64,000 nucleotides of DNA, taken from positions 2,511,001-2,575,000 of the forward strand of contig NZ_CP094351.1 in assembly GCF_022807995.1 (NCBI RefSeq). The letters are read 5' to 3'. The position numbers and the translations under genes are program-made. A model generated the notes under the pieces. It ran no database searches, was not told the DNA's origin, and saw nothing but the letters and a program-made list of their open reading frames with translations. This document shows, piece after piece, positions 20,306 through 29,447 of the stretch. The first letter of the stretch is position 1, and every line of letters starts with the position of its first letter. The DNA is from Pseudomonas orientalis. Its GTDB lineage: Bacteria; Pseudomonadota; Gammaproteobacteria; Pseudomonadales; Pseudomonadaceae.

Positions 20306-23300
20306 ATGGCGTTCTTCACCGCAGCCAGCAAGGCCGACTTCCAGCACCAACTGCAAGCGGCACTGGCGCAGCACATCAGTGAACAGGCACTGCCACAAGT
20401 GGCGCTGTTCGCTGAGCAATTCTTCGGCATTATTTCCCTGGACGAACTGACCCAGCGTCGCCTTTCCGACCTGGCCGGTTGCACCCTGTCTGCCTGGCGC
20501 CTGCTTGAGCGCTTCGATCACACCCAACCGCAAGTGCGGGTCTACAACCCCGATTACGAACGTCATGGCTGGCAATCGACCCACACCGCGGTCGAAGTGC
20601 TGCACCATGACTTGCCATTCCTGGTGGACTCGGTGCGTACCGAGCTCAACCGTCGTGGCTACAGCATCCACACCCTGCAAACCACCGTGCTCAGTGTGCG
20701 CCGTGGCAGCAAGGGCGAGCTGCTGGAAGTGCTGCCCAAGGGCACCCAGGGCGACGGCATCCTGCAAGAATCGCTGATGTACCTGGAAATCGACCGCTGC
20801 GCCAACGCCGCCGAGCTGAACGTGCTGAGCAAAGAGCTTGAGCAGGTGCTGGGCGAAGTGCGTGTGGCCGTGGCCGATTTCGAGCCGATGAAAGCCAAGG
20901 TCCAGGACCTGCTGGCCGGTATCGACGCCAGCGCTTTCACTATCGACGGCGAAGAAAAAGCCGAGATCAAGAACTTCCTCGAGTGGCTGGTGGGCAACCA
21001 CTTCACCTTCCTGGGCTACGAAGAGTTCGTGGTACGTGACGAGGCGGACGGCGGTCATATCGAATATGACGCCGGCTCCTTCCTCGGTCTGACCAAGCTG
21101 CTGCGCGCCGGCCTCACCGCCGAAGACCTGCGCATCGAAGACTACGCCGTCGCCTACCTGCGCGAACCGACCGTGCTGTCGTTCGCCAAGGCCGCCCACC
21201 CAAGCCGCGTGCACCGCCCGGCTTACCCGGACTACGTGTCGATCCGTGAGATCAGCGCCGACGGCAAGGTCATCAAGGAACACCGCTTCATGGGCCTGTA
21301 CACCTCCTCGGTGTACGGCGAAAGCGTGCGGGTGATTCCTTACATCCGCCGCAAGGTGGCGGAAATCGAGCGCCGCTCGGGCTTCCAGGCCAAGGCGCAC
21401 CTGGGTAAAGAGCTGGCCCAGGTGGTTGAAGTACTGCCCCGTGACGACCTGTTCCAGACCCCGGTCGATGAGCTGTTCAGCACCGTGATGTCGATCGTGC
21501 AGATCCAGGAGCGCAACAAGATCCGCGTGTTCCTGCGCAAAGACCCGTACGGCCGTTTCTGCTACTGCCTGGCCTACGTGCCGCGTGACATCTATTCCAC
21601 CGAAGTGCGCCAGAAAATCCAGCAAGTGCTGATGGATCGCCTGAAAGCCTCGGACTGCGAATTCTGGACCTTCTTCTCCGAGTCCGTGCTGGCCCGTGTG
21701 CAACTGATTCTGCGGGTTGACCCGAAGAACCGCCTGGACATCGACCCGCTGCAACTGGAAAAGGAAGTGGTGCAAGCCTGCCGCAGCTGGCAGGACGACT
21801 ACGCCAGCCTGGTGGTGGAAAGCTTCGGTGAAGCCCACGGCACCAACGTGCTGGCAGACTTCCCGAAAGGTTTCCCGGCCGGCTACCGCGAGCGTTTCGC
21901 CGCGCATTCGGCCGTGGTCGACATGCAGCACCTCAACAGCCTCACCGAAGCCAACCCGCTGGTGATGAGTTTCTACCAGCCGCTGGGCCAGGTCTCCGGC
22001 CAGCGCGAGCTGCATTGCAAGCTCTACCATGCGGACACCCCGCTGGCATTGTCCGACGTGCTGCCGATCCTGGAAAACCTCGGCCTGCGCGTGCTGGGCG
22101 AATTCCCGTACCGCCTGCGTCATGCCAATGGCCGTGAGTTCTGGATCCATGATTTCGCGTTCATCGCCGCCGAAGGCGTGAACCTGGACATCTCGCAGCT
22201 CAACGACACGCTGCAGGACGCCTTCGTGCACATCGTTCACGGCGATGCCGAAAACGATGCGTTCAACCGCCTGGTGCTCACCGCCGGCCTGCCATGGCGT
22301 GACGTGGCGCTGTTGCGCGCGTATGCACGTTACCTCAAGCAGATCCGCCTGGGCTTCGACCTCGGCTACATCGCCAGCACCCTGAACAACCACACCGACA
22401 TCGCCCGCGAGTTGACTCGGTTATTCAAGACCCGCTTCTACCTGGCGCGCAAGCTCACCGCCGACGACCTGGAAGACAAGCAGCAACGCCTGGAACAAGC
22501 GATCCTCACCGCGCTGGACGACGTCCAGGTGCTCAACGAGGACCGCATCCTGCGTCGTTACCTGGACCTGATCAAGGCGACCCTGCGCACCAACTTCTAC
22601 CAGACCGACGCCAACGGCCAGAACAAGTCGTACTTCAGCTTCAAGTTCAACCCGCACGCTATCCCTGAGCTGCCCAAGCCGGTGCCGAAGTTCGAAATCT
22701 TCGTCTACTCGCCGCGCGTCGAAGGTGTGCACCTGCGCTTTGGCAATGTGGCCCGTGGCGGCCTGCGCTGGTCCGACCGTGAAGAAGACTTCCGTACCGA
22801 AGTGCTCGGCCTGGTAAAAGCCCAGCAGGTGAAGAACTCGGTGATCGTGCCGGTGGGGGCCAAGGGCGGCTTCCTGCCGCGTCGCCTGCCATTGGGCGGC
22901 AGCCGTGACGAGATCGCGGCCGAGGGCATTGCCTGCTACCGCATCTTCATTTCCGGGCTGCTGGACATCACCGACAACCTCAAGGACGGCGCCCTGGTGC
23001 CGCCGGTCAACGTTGTGCGCCATGACAACGATGACCCGTATCTGGTGGTAGCGGCGGACAAGGGCACTGCGACCTTCTCCGACATCGCCAACGGCATCGC
23101 CATCGACTACGGCTTCTGGCTGGGCGATGCGTTCGCCTCCGGTGGTTCGGCAGGTTACGACCACAAGAAAATGGGCATCACCGCCAAAGGCGCGTGGGTC
23201 GGTGTGCAGCGTCACTTCCGTGAACGCGGCATCAACGTGCAGGAAGACAGCATCACCGTGGTCGGCGTCGGCGATATGGCCGGTGACGTGTTCGGTAACG

Positions 23301-25165
23301 GCTTGCTCATGTCCGACAAGCTGCAACTGGTCGCGGCCTTCAACCACTTGCACATCTTCATCGACCCTAACCCTAACCCGGCCACCAGCTTCGTCGAGCG
23401 CCAGCGCCTGTTCGAGCTGCCGCGTTCGGCCTGGACCGACTACGACACCAGCATCATGTCCGAAGGCGGCGGGATCTTCTCGCGCAGCGCCAAGAGCATC
23501 GCCATCTCGGCACAGATGAAAGAACGCTTCGACATCAAGGCCGACAAACTGACCCCGACCGAGCTGCTCAACGCCTTGCTCAAGGCGCCGGTGGACCTGT
23601 TGTGGAACGGCGGTATCGGTACCTACGTCAAGGCCAGCACCGAGAGCCACGCCGATGTGGGTGACAAGGCCAACGACGCGCTGCGCGTCAACGGCAACGA
23701 GTTGCGCTGCAAGGTGGTGGGCGAGGGCGGCAACCTGGGCATGACCCAACTGGGCCGTGTGGAATTCGGCCTCAATGGCGGCGGCTCCAACACCGACTTC
23801 ATCGACAACGCCGGTGGTGTGGACTGCTCCGACCACGAAGTGAACATCAAGATCCTGCTCAACGAAGTGGTGCAGGCCGGTGACATGACCGACAAGCAAC
23901 GCAACCAGTTGCTGGCGAGCATGACCGACGAAGTCGGCAACCTGGTGTTGGGCAACAACTACAAGCAGACCCAGGCCCTGTCCCTGGCCGCGCGCAAGGC
24001 TTACGAGCGTGCCGCCGAGTACAAGCGCCTGATGAGCGACCTGGAAGGCCGTGGCAAGCTGGACCGCGCCATCGAGTACCTGCCGACCGAGGAGCAGCTT
24101 GTCGAGCGCGCCGCGACGGGCAAGGGCCTGACGCGTCCGGAGCTGTCGGTGTTGATCTCCTACAGCAAGATCGACCTCAAGGAAGCGCTGCTCAAGTCCC
24201 AGGTCCCGGATGACGAATACCTGACCCGCGACATGGAAACCGCGTTCCCGCCGAGCCTGGTGGCCAAGTTCTCCGAGGCCATGCGTCGCCATCGCCTCAA
24301 GCGCGAGATCGTCAGCACCCAGATCGCCAACGACCTGGTCAACCACATGGGCATCACCTTCGTTCAGCGACTCAAGGAGTCGACCGGCATGAGCCCGGCG
24401 AACGTGGCGGGCGCCTATGTGATCGTGCGCGATATCTTCCATCTCCCGCACTGGTTCCGTCAGATCGAAGCCCTGGATCACCAGGTGTCGGCCGACGTGC
24501 AACTGGAACTGATGGACGAGTTGATGCGCCTGGGCCGTCGCGCCACGCGCTGGTTCCTGCGCAGCCGTCGCAACGAACAGGACGCCGGGCGTGACACTGC
24601 GCACTTCGGTCCGCACCTGGCCGCGCTGGGCCTCAAGCTTGATGAACTGCTCGAAGGTCCGACCCGTGAAGGCTGGCAGAACCGCTACCAGGCCTACACC
24701 CAGGCCGGCGTGCCGGAGTTGTTGGCGCGCATGGTTGCAGGCACGACCCACCTGTACACCCTGCTGCCGATCATCGAAGCCGCCGACGTGACCGGGCATG
24801 ACGCCGCCGAAGTGGCCAAGGCCTACTTCGCCGTCGGCAGCGCCCTGGACCTGCCATGGTACCTGCAGCAGATCAGTGATCTGCCAGTGGCCAACAACTG
24901 GCAGGCCCAGGCCCGCGAAGCCTTCCGCGATGACGTGGACTGGCAGCAACGGGCGATCACCATTTCGGTCCTGCAAATGGCCGATGCGCCACAAGACATG
25001 GAAGCCCGCGTGGCCCTGTGGCTTGAGCAGCACCAGGACATGGCGGATCGCTGGCGCGCGATGATGGTGGAAATTCGTGCTGCGGTCGGCACGGACTACG
25101 CCATGTACGCGGTGGCCAACCGTGAGTTGCTGGACCTGGCGTTGAGCGGTCAGTCGGTGCTGTAA
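20306..25165 (+). CDS. gdhB: NAD-specific glutamate dehydrogenase (180-kDa type)
   Basis: A 1619-residue protein of the very large NAD-dependent GDH family (about 180 kDa), which oxidatively deaminates glutamate to 2-oxoglutarate and ammonia when amino acids serve as carbon source. The N-terminal half carries ACT-like regulatory regions (FLEWLVGNHFTFLGYEEF). The catalytic dehydrogenase domain lies in the centre: GGLRWSDREEDFRTEVLGLVKAQQVKN, then VPVGAKGGF with the catalytic-type lysine near 851, and NAD-binding VVGVGDMAGDVFGNG near 990. The C-terminal region is helical. Full family length with no interruption. Together with glutaminase at 9.8 kb it could channel glutamine to 2-oxoglutarate, though the two genes are not linked in an operon. 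Confidence 0.95.
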   Translation: MAFFTAASKADFQHQLQAALAQHISEQALPQVALFAEQFFGIISLDELTQRRLSDLAGCTLSAWRLLERFDHTQPQVRVYNPDYERHGWQSTHTAVEVLHHDLPFLVDSVRTELNRRGYSIHTLQTTVLSVRRGSKGELLEVLPKGTQGDGILQESLMYLEIDRCANAAELNVLSKELEQVLGEVRVAVADFEPMKAKVQDLLAGIDASAFTIDGEEKAEIKNFLEWLVGNHFTFLGYEEFVVRDEADGGHIEYDAGSFLGLTKLLRAGLTAEDLRIEDYAVAYLREPTVLSFAKAAHPSRVHRPAYPDYVSIREISADGKVIKEHRFMGLYTSSVYGESVRVIPYIRRKVAEIERRSGFQAKAHLGKELAQVVEVLPRDDLFQTPVDELFSTVMSIVQIQERNKIRVFLRKDPYGRFCYCLAYVPRDIYSTEVRQKIQQVLMDRLKASDCEFWTFFSESVLARVQLILRVDPKNRLDIDPLQLEKEVVQACRSWQDDYASLVVESFGEAHGTNVLADFPKGFPAGYRERFAAHSAVVDMQHLNSLTEANPLVMSFYQPLGQVSGQRELHCKLYHADTPLALSDVLPILENLGLRVLGEFPYRLRHANGREFWIHDFAFIAAEGVNLDISQLNDTLQDAFVHIVHGDAENDAFNRLVLTAGLPWRDVALLRAYARYLKQIRLGFDLGYIASTLNNHTDIARELTRLFKTRFYLARKLTADDLEDKQQRLEQAILTALDDVQVLNEDRILRRYLDLIKATLRTNFYQTDANGQNKSYFSFKFNPHAIPELPKPVPKFEIFVYSPRVEGVHLRFGNVARGGLRWSDREEDFRTEVLGLVKAQQVKNSVIVPVGAKGGFLPRRLPLGGSRDEIAAEGIACYRIFISGLLDITDNLKDGALVPPVNVVRHDNDDPYLVVAADKGTATFSDIANGIAIDYGFWLGDAFASGGSAGYDHKKMGITAKGAWVGVQRHFRERGINVQEDSITVVGVGDMAGDVFGNGLLMSDKLQLVAAFNHLHIFIDPNPNPATSFVERQRLFELPRSAWTDYDTSIMSEGGGIFSRSAKSIAISAQMKERFDIKADKLTPTELLNALLKAPVDLLWNGGIGTYVKASTESHADVGDKANDALRVNGNELRCKVVGEGGNLGMTQLGRVEFGLNGGGSNTDFIDNAGGVDCSDHEVNIKILLNEVVQAGDMTDKQRNQLLASMTDEVGNLVLGNNYKQTQALSLAARKAYERAAEYKRLMSDLEGRGKLDRAIEYLPTEEQLVERAATGKGLTRPELSVLISYSKIDLKEALLKSQVPDDEYLTRDMETAFPPSLVAKFSEAMRRHRLKREIVSTQIANDLVNHMGITFVQRLKESTGMSPANVAGAYVIVRDIFHLPHWFRQIEALDHQVSADVQLELMDELMRLGRRATRWFLRSRRNEQDAGRDTAHFGPHLAALGLKLDELLEGPTREGWQNRYQAYTQAGVPELLARMVAGTTHLYTLLPIIEAADVTGHDAAEVAKAYFAVGSALDLPWYLQQISDLPVANNWQAQAREAFRDDVDWQQRAITISVLQMADAPQDMEARVALWLEQHQDMADRWRAMMVEIRAAVGTDYAMYAVANRELLDLALSGQSVL

Positions 25166-25187
25166 AAGTGCTGGCAGGGCGTTGAAA

Positions 25188-25226
25188 CCGGAAATCCTCG
25201 TGTCGAAAGATACGAGGATTTTTTTT
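25188..25226 (+). terminator. Rho-independent terminator after gdhB
   Basis: AAATCCTCGT and ACGAGGATTT form a ten-base stem around GTCGAAAGAT-type loop sequence and run into a T-tract (eight Ts). It begins 20-25 bases past the gdhB stop and may also serve the convergent gene at 25264. Confidence 0.9.
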
Positions 25227-25263
25227 GCAGTCGCATCAACCAGCTGCGCTGGTACTGTCATGG

Positions 25264-26262
25264 TCAATAGGGTGAGTAACCTACAACGACCTTGGGTTCA
25301 TGATATTTAACGGATGAGGCTATTTTGCTTTTCAGCTCCGACTGACTGGCCAGGGCGGCGTCGTGCTCATCCACATTCATCTGATGAGAGATGAAATCGA
25401 TAGCCTCTTCCAGTCCTGGGACAGGCCTGGTGGTAGCCGTTCTATCCCACTCGAATTTCAGCGCGGCATAGGCCTTGGGCAGGTCTCTGTCCATTCCATA
25501 GGTACGAGCAGGTTTGGTGTTGTCCCGGGGAAGGGCGGCAAGTGCATAGCCATACTCGAGCAACCCGTTCTGGTCGCCTGTCCACGCCAATTGAGCAAGT
25601 CTTCGCTGCTTTTCAACCATCGTGGCGTTTGAGGTCGGGGAGAACAAACGGTCCGCGAGTGCCCATGGATATCCGCTGTCAGCGGCTCTTGCACACAATG
25701 CTTCAATTGTTGCCGTGCGCTCCAGGGCGTCGGGCATCAGTCCCGGGTGTTTCTGATAGGTTTGAGCAAGTTTATAGAGGGCCCTGGGGTTGCCCGTATC
25801 GGCAGCCTTGGTCAGCCAGGTGATGTCCTGGGTCAGGGTATACAAATTGAACATGCTTTGTATGTCACCTTGGGCTGCCCCCTCTGTGGACAGTGCCTTA
25901 GCCTTTGCCAGCGATTGGGTATCACCCAGCCACATCAAGGCCAGGACATGATCCTGCGCCGCTGCGAGCCGGAGCCATCCTACAGTTCGCGCGAATGGGT
26001 AGCGGAACGCGCCGAGTTGGTAACCGGTGCAGGTAGCCATGGCGTACTGTGCTTCGGCTTCGCCGGCCAGCCCAGGGAACGTCAAATAGAATTCAGCTTC
26101 TTCAAAGCGTTCTTGATGGAACAACGCTGTTCCGATCTCTTTCGATGTATTGATCAGTTCGCTCAACGAGGTTTTCAACGGCTCTGTGAGGGAAGCCTTT
26201 TGCTCGTGTAATTGGCTAATCAGGGTGTACAGGTTCTCGTAAACTTTTGTATCAATGATCAT
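25264..26262 (-). CDS. Sel1/TPR-like repeat protein, hypothetical
   Basis: A 332-residue protein rich in Sel1-type helical repeats (AEAQYAMATCTGYQLG, ARTVGWLRLAAAQDHVLALMWLGDTQ, TWLTKAADTGNPRALYKLAQTYQ). No signal peptide is seen, so it is probably a cytoplasmic protein-interaction scaffold. The ATG at 26262 (MIIDTKVYEN) is preferred over an in-frame TTG six bases upstream. Its DNA looks clearly less GC-rich, with less biased third positions than its neighbours, which suggests recent acquisition. Sel1-like proteins occur as signalling scaffolds and as orphan immunity proteins; nothing here decides between these. The gene is convergent with gdhB and shares its terminator region. Confidence 0.75.
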   Translation of the reverse strand: MIIDTKVYENLYTLISQLHEQKASLTEPLKTSLSELINTSKEIGTALFHQERFEEAEFYLTFPGLAGEAEAQYAMATCTGYQLGAFRYPFARTVGWLRLAAAQDHVLALMWLGDTQSLAKAKALSTEGAAQGDIQSMFNLYTLTQDITWLTKAADTGNPRALYKLAQTYQKHPGLMPDALERTATIEALCARAADSGYPWALADRLFSPTSNATMVEKQRRLAQLAWTGDQNGLLEYGYALAALPRDNTKPARTYGMDRDLPKAYAALKFEWDRTATTRPVPGLEEAIDFISHQMNVDEHDAALASQSELKSKIASSVKYHEPKVVVGYSPY

Positions 26263-26341
26263 TTTCAATGCCAGTCATGAAGCACTCAATCAGTGCGATA
26301 TCCAGACTATGAAAAGAGGGCGCCGAGCTGGCGCTATATAG

Positions 26342-27028
26342 TTAGAGCGGGGTAACGAGGCGGTATTCGAGGTGATTAAGGTGCTGGCTCATCCGCTCTA
26401 CAGCAGTGGTGCAATCATGCCGCTCTACGGCATCGGCAATCGCAGCGTGTTCTTCCCACGTATCCTTCGTATGGGCCGTTTCCGGGCATTGCGCAATGGC
26501 CAAAGCCGTCAAAGGCACCAGGCTATTGAGGAATTGCGCCAGCGGCGTATTTCCCGCGATCATCGCCAACTGCAGGTGGAATTCTCCCGACAAGCGGATC
26601 GCGGCCCCGCGTTGTTTACGGGCAATGCACTCACGTTCGCCGTTGATCAGTTCGCGCAATTGGCGTATTTGGGACGGTTTTGCCTGAGCGCACGCCAGTT
26701 GTACTACGGTCATCTCGACCCTGCGCCGCGCTTCCATAATCTGCCGGGTTTGCAGGGCATCCGGCGCAGCCACCTGGGCGCGCTGGTTGGGGCGCAGGAT
26801 GATCACTTGCTGCAAGGATAGCTTTGCCAGTACGCGGCGAATCACACTGCGGCTCACACCAAAGGTCTCACCCAGGCCTTCCTCACTGAAACGACTGGCG
26901 GGGGCGATGCGTTGTTCCAGAATGGCGTCGAACAACCGGGGGTAGACGTCCTCCACCGAAGGCTTTTTGTCGCAGGCCAGACGCAGGGGAGCAAGGAAGG
27001 TTGCGTCGTGCAAAGCGTGAGCGTTCAT
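26342..27028 (-). CDS. GntR-family regulator (FCD type)
   Basis: A 228-residue transcription factor. An N-terminal winged helix-turn-helix (about 27-90, RFSEEGLGETFGVSRSVIRRVLAKL) is followed by an all-helical FCD effector domain (about 95-220) with ARRRVEMTVVQLACAQA and the metal/ligand-type histidines in GEFHLQLAMIAGN and HLNHLEYRL. GGAG lies seven bases before the ATG. It is 17 bases downstream of a second GntR-family gene on the same strand, so the two may be co-transcribed. The effector is unknown; relatives respond to carboxylates, purine breakdown products or amino acids. Confidence 0.9.
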   Translation of the reverse strand: MNAHALHDATFLAPLRLACDKKPSVEDVYPRLFDAILEQRIAPASRFSEEGLGETFGVSRSVIRRVLAKLSLQQVIILRPNQRAQVAAPDALQTRQIMEARRRVEMTVVQLACAQAKPSQIRQLRELINGERECIARKQRGAAIRLSGEFHLQLAMIAGNTPLAQFLNSLVPLTALAIAQCPETAHTKDTWEEHAAIADAVERHDCTTAVERMSQHLNHLEYRLVTPL

Positions 27029-27045
27029 GGCCGGTCTCCAAAAAA

Positions 27046-27747
27046 TCAGCTGCCCAGATGGTCATCCGGGATATTCAGGCGGATGCCCATGCGCAAGCCT
27101 TCCTGCAGGATGTGCCGACGCATTTCAGCACTGGCCAGGGCGCTGTTCTTATTGCGGATTGCGCGTACCACGGCTTCATTTTCCTGCAGGCGTTCGGCCA
27201 GGTGCTCCGGTGAGTTGCGCAGCACCTGGGCACTTTGCTTGAGCGCGTTACTGGTTTGTTGCACCACGTTCTGGAAGATCGGGTTGGAGGTCAGGGCAAA
27301 CAGCTCTTCGTGAAAACCAATGTAGGCGTTCATGCCCGCTTCGGCGTCACCGGCATCCAGGGCTTCGCGCATGTCCATCAGGGTCAGGCGCAGTTGGCCG
27401 ATTTCCTTGCTGCTGATGGATTGGGCGACCAGGCCGACGATGAAGGGTTCCAGGGTATAGCGCAGTTGCAGAATGTCTTCCAGGCTGGCATCGGCCACGG
27501 CGTCGCTCGACTGCGGCTCGCTGACGCTGGTTTCCAGCACCACCACGCCTTTGCCGGGCATGGAGCGCACCAGGCCGAGGGTTTCCAGCACGATCACCGC
27601 TTCGCGCAGGCTGGGGCGGCTGATGCCCAGCTGTTCGGCCAGTTCACGCTGGCCAGGCAGCATTTCACCCCGGCGCCATTGGCCACGTGCCAGGGCGGCG
27701 CGCAGCTTTTCTACGACTGAATTGACGACGGTTGAGGTGCTGATCAC
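27046..27747 (-). CDS. GntR/FadR-family regulator (FCD type)
   Basis: A 233-residue regulator of the FadR subgroup. The winged HTH lies in residues about 10-75 (LPGQRELAEQLGISRPSLREAVIVLETLGLV), followed by an FCD ligand domain (LRYTLEPFIVGLVAQ, YIGFHEELFALTSN, MRRHILQEGLRMG). The start is GTG at 27747 with AAGGAG eight bases upstream. A dicarboxylate-type symporter lies just upstream on the same strand, with FadR-type operator-like palindromes in its promoter region (29267-29284 and 29353-29370). Regulation of that transporter by this protein is therefore a reasonable inference. Confidence 0.9.
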   Translation of the reverse strand: MISTSTVVNSVVEKLRAALARGQWRRGEMLPGQRELAEQLGISRPSLREAVIVLETLGLVRSMPGKGVVVLETSVSEPQSSDAVADASLEDILQLRYTLEPFIVGLVAQSISSKEIGQLRLTLMDMREALDAGDAEAGMNAYIGFHEELFALTSNPIFQNVVQQTSNALKQSAQVLRNSPEHLAERLQENEAVVRAIRNKNSALASAEMRRHILQEGLRMGIRLNIPDDHLGS

Positions 27748-27798
27748 GTCGATATCTCCTTGATGTTGCGAATACGGCAGTAAATCGTGTGATGAACC

Positions 27799-27893
27799 AA
27801 TGTGGGAGGGGGCTTGCCCCCGATGGCGGTGGGTCAGTCACAGCATCATCAACTGATGGATAGCTATCGGGGGCAAGCCCCCTCCCACATTTG
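27799..27893. repeat. REPIN
   Basis: Inverted GTGGGAGGGGGCTTGC-type REP pair between the symporter stop and the FadR-type regulator start. Confidence 0.9.
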
Positions 27894-27905
27894 GCCATGC
27901 CGCTT

Positions 27906-29216
27906 TCAGAATTCCTGATGCGCCGGCAATACCGGCTTCTTGGCCTGGAAGGCATAGCCTTGCTGACCGTCGAGTACCTTGTTGGCGCGCTGGATATCAA
28001 TGTCTTTCTCCCAGCGCGCGATGGCCACGGTGGCGACGCAGTTACCGATCAGGTTGGTCAACGCGCGGCCAATGCCCATGAACCAGTCCACCGCGAGTAC
28101 CAGCACCAGGCCTACCACCGGAATGGCCGGGATAGCCGTGAGCGTGGCCGCCAGAATCACCAGCGCCGAGCCCGGAATGCCGTGGGCACCTTTGGAGGTG
28201 ATCAACGATACCAGCAGGATGGTCAGCAGGTCGGTCATCGACAGCGGGGTGCCGGTGGCGTTGGCGATAAATACGATGGCCAGGGTCAGGTAGATCGAGA
28301 AACCGTCGAGGTTGAACGAGTACCCGGTAGGAATCACCAGGCCCACGGTGGAGCTGCCGATGCCCAAGTGCTCCAGCTTGCGCATGATCTGCGGCAGCAC
28401 CGCGTCGGACGAAGCCGTGCCCATCACGATCAGCAACTCTTCGCGCAGGTACTTGAGCAGCGGCAGCATGCGCAGGCCCGACAAGCGCATCACCAGGCCC
28501 AGGATCAGCGCGACGAACGCCAGGCAGGTCAGGTAGAACAGGCCTACCAGGCTGCCCAGGTGCTGCAGGGAGTCCAGGCCGTAAGTGCTGGTGGTGAACG
28601 CGATCGCGCCGAATACGCCGATGGGTGCCAGGCGCACAATCATGCCCATGATGCGGAAGATCACATGGCTCAGCTCGTTGATCAGCCGCGAGATGCCGCT
28701 CGCCGCTTCGCCCACCAGGTTCAGCGCACTGCCGAACAGCACGGAGAACAACAGCACCTGCAGCACGTTGTTGTCGGCAAAGGCACCGATCACCGAGTTG
28801 GGGATCAGGTCCATCAGGAACTGACTGGTGCCTTTGATGTGCTGGCCCTTGTCGGCCAGTTCATTCAGGCCGGCTGAAGACAGTTGTTCCAGATGGATGT
28901 TGGCGCCGCTGCCGATGCCGGTGCTGAAAGCCATGATCAGGCCGAGCACCAGGGCGACGGTGGTCAGCACTTCGAAATAGATCACCGACTTCAAGCCAAT
29001 GCGCCCGACTTTCTTCAAATCGCCGGCGCCGGAAATACCGCTGACCACGACGCAGAATACAATCAGGCCGATCAACATTTTGATCAGCTTGATAAAGCCG
29101 TCACCCAAGGGTTTGAGTTGCGAGGAGAATTCGGGAAGGGCCAGGCCGCAAATAACGCCTAGCATCAGGCCAATCACGACTTGCAGGAAAATCGAACGCG
29201 AGCACCATCTGAGCAT
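27906..29216 (-). CDS. Dicarboxylate/amino-acid:cation symporter (DctA/GltP family)
   Basis: A 436-residue inner-membrane carrier of the DAACS family, with about eight membrane helices and two re-entrant loops. Diagnostic motifs are a serine-rich HP1 region (MGTASSDAVLPQIM), the substrate/cation segment VIPTGYSFNLDGFSIYLTLA and the HP2 loop SKGAHGIPGSALVILAATL. The motifs resemble C4-dicarboxylate carriers (DctA) more than glutamate carriers, but the substrate is not proven. Two palindromic sites of FadR type lie in the 230 bp shared with divergent tag. The adjacent FadR-type gene is the obvious candidate regulator. Confidence 0.92.
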   Translation of the reverse strand: MLRWCSRSIFLQVVIGLMLGVICGLALPEFSSQLKPLGDGFIKLIKMLIGLIVFCVVVSGISGAGDLKKVGRIGLKSVIYFEVLTTVALVLGLIMAFSTGIGSGANIHLEQLSSAGLNELADKGQHIKGTSQFLMDLIPNSVIGAFADNNVLQVLLFSVLFGSALNLVGEAASGISRLINELSHVIFRIMGMIVRLAPIGVFGAIAFTTSTYGLDSLQHLGSLVGLFYLTCLAFVALILGLVMRLSGLRMLPLLKYLREELLIVMGTASSDAVLPQIMRKLEHLGIGSSTVGLVIPTGYSFNLDGFSIYLTLAIVFIANATGTPLSMTDLLTILLVSLITSKGAHGIPGSALVILAATLTAIPAIPVVGLVLVLAVDWFMGIGRALTNLIGNCVATVAIARWEKDIDIQRANKVLDGQQGYAFQAKKPVLPAHQEF

Positions 29217-29266
29217 GGGAAGGATCTCTATTCGGTGCCCTGGTGGGTCCAGGGCTTAATTGTTGT

Positions 29267-29284
29267 GGTCTTACCGGTAAGTCC
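29267..29284. promoter_or_regulatory. Candidate FadR-type operator 1
   Basis: GGTCTTACCGGTAAGTCC is palindromic at 16 of 18 positions and fits the TGGTCNNACC core recognised by FadR-subgroup regulators. It starts 51 bases upstream of the symporter start codon. Confidence 0.5.
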
Positions 29285-29352
29285 AGTGCGGGGCCAGTCT
29301 AGGCTCGGTTTTTTTCAAACTACAAGTAAATATTCAGTGGTCAACGGTTTCC

Positions 29353-29370
29353 GGTCTGACCAGTAAGTCG
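29353..29370. promoter_or_regulatory. Candidate FadR-type operator 2
   Basis: GGTCTGACCAGTAAGTCG matches operator 1 at 15 of 18 positions and contains the GGTCTGACCAG core. Its start is 86 bp from that of operator 1, within the symporter/tag divergent region. Confidence 0.5.
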
Positions 29371-29447
29371 GCGAGTGCGATGCTTGAGCGGTTGACGGCG
29401 TGGAATTTTTTTTGCGTATCATCCGCGCTCGGTACGCGAGGTGATGA

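Noticed and set aside
22421..25267. 948-codon open frame antisense to gdhB
   Set aside because: It is an antisense shadow without any recognisable domain; the sense strand encodes GDH.
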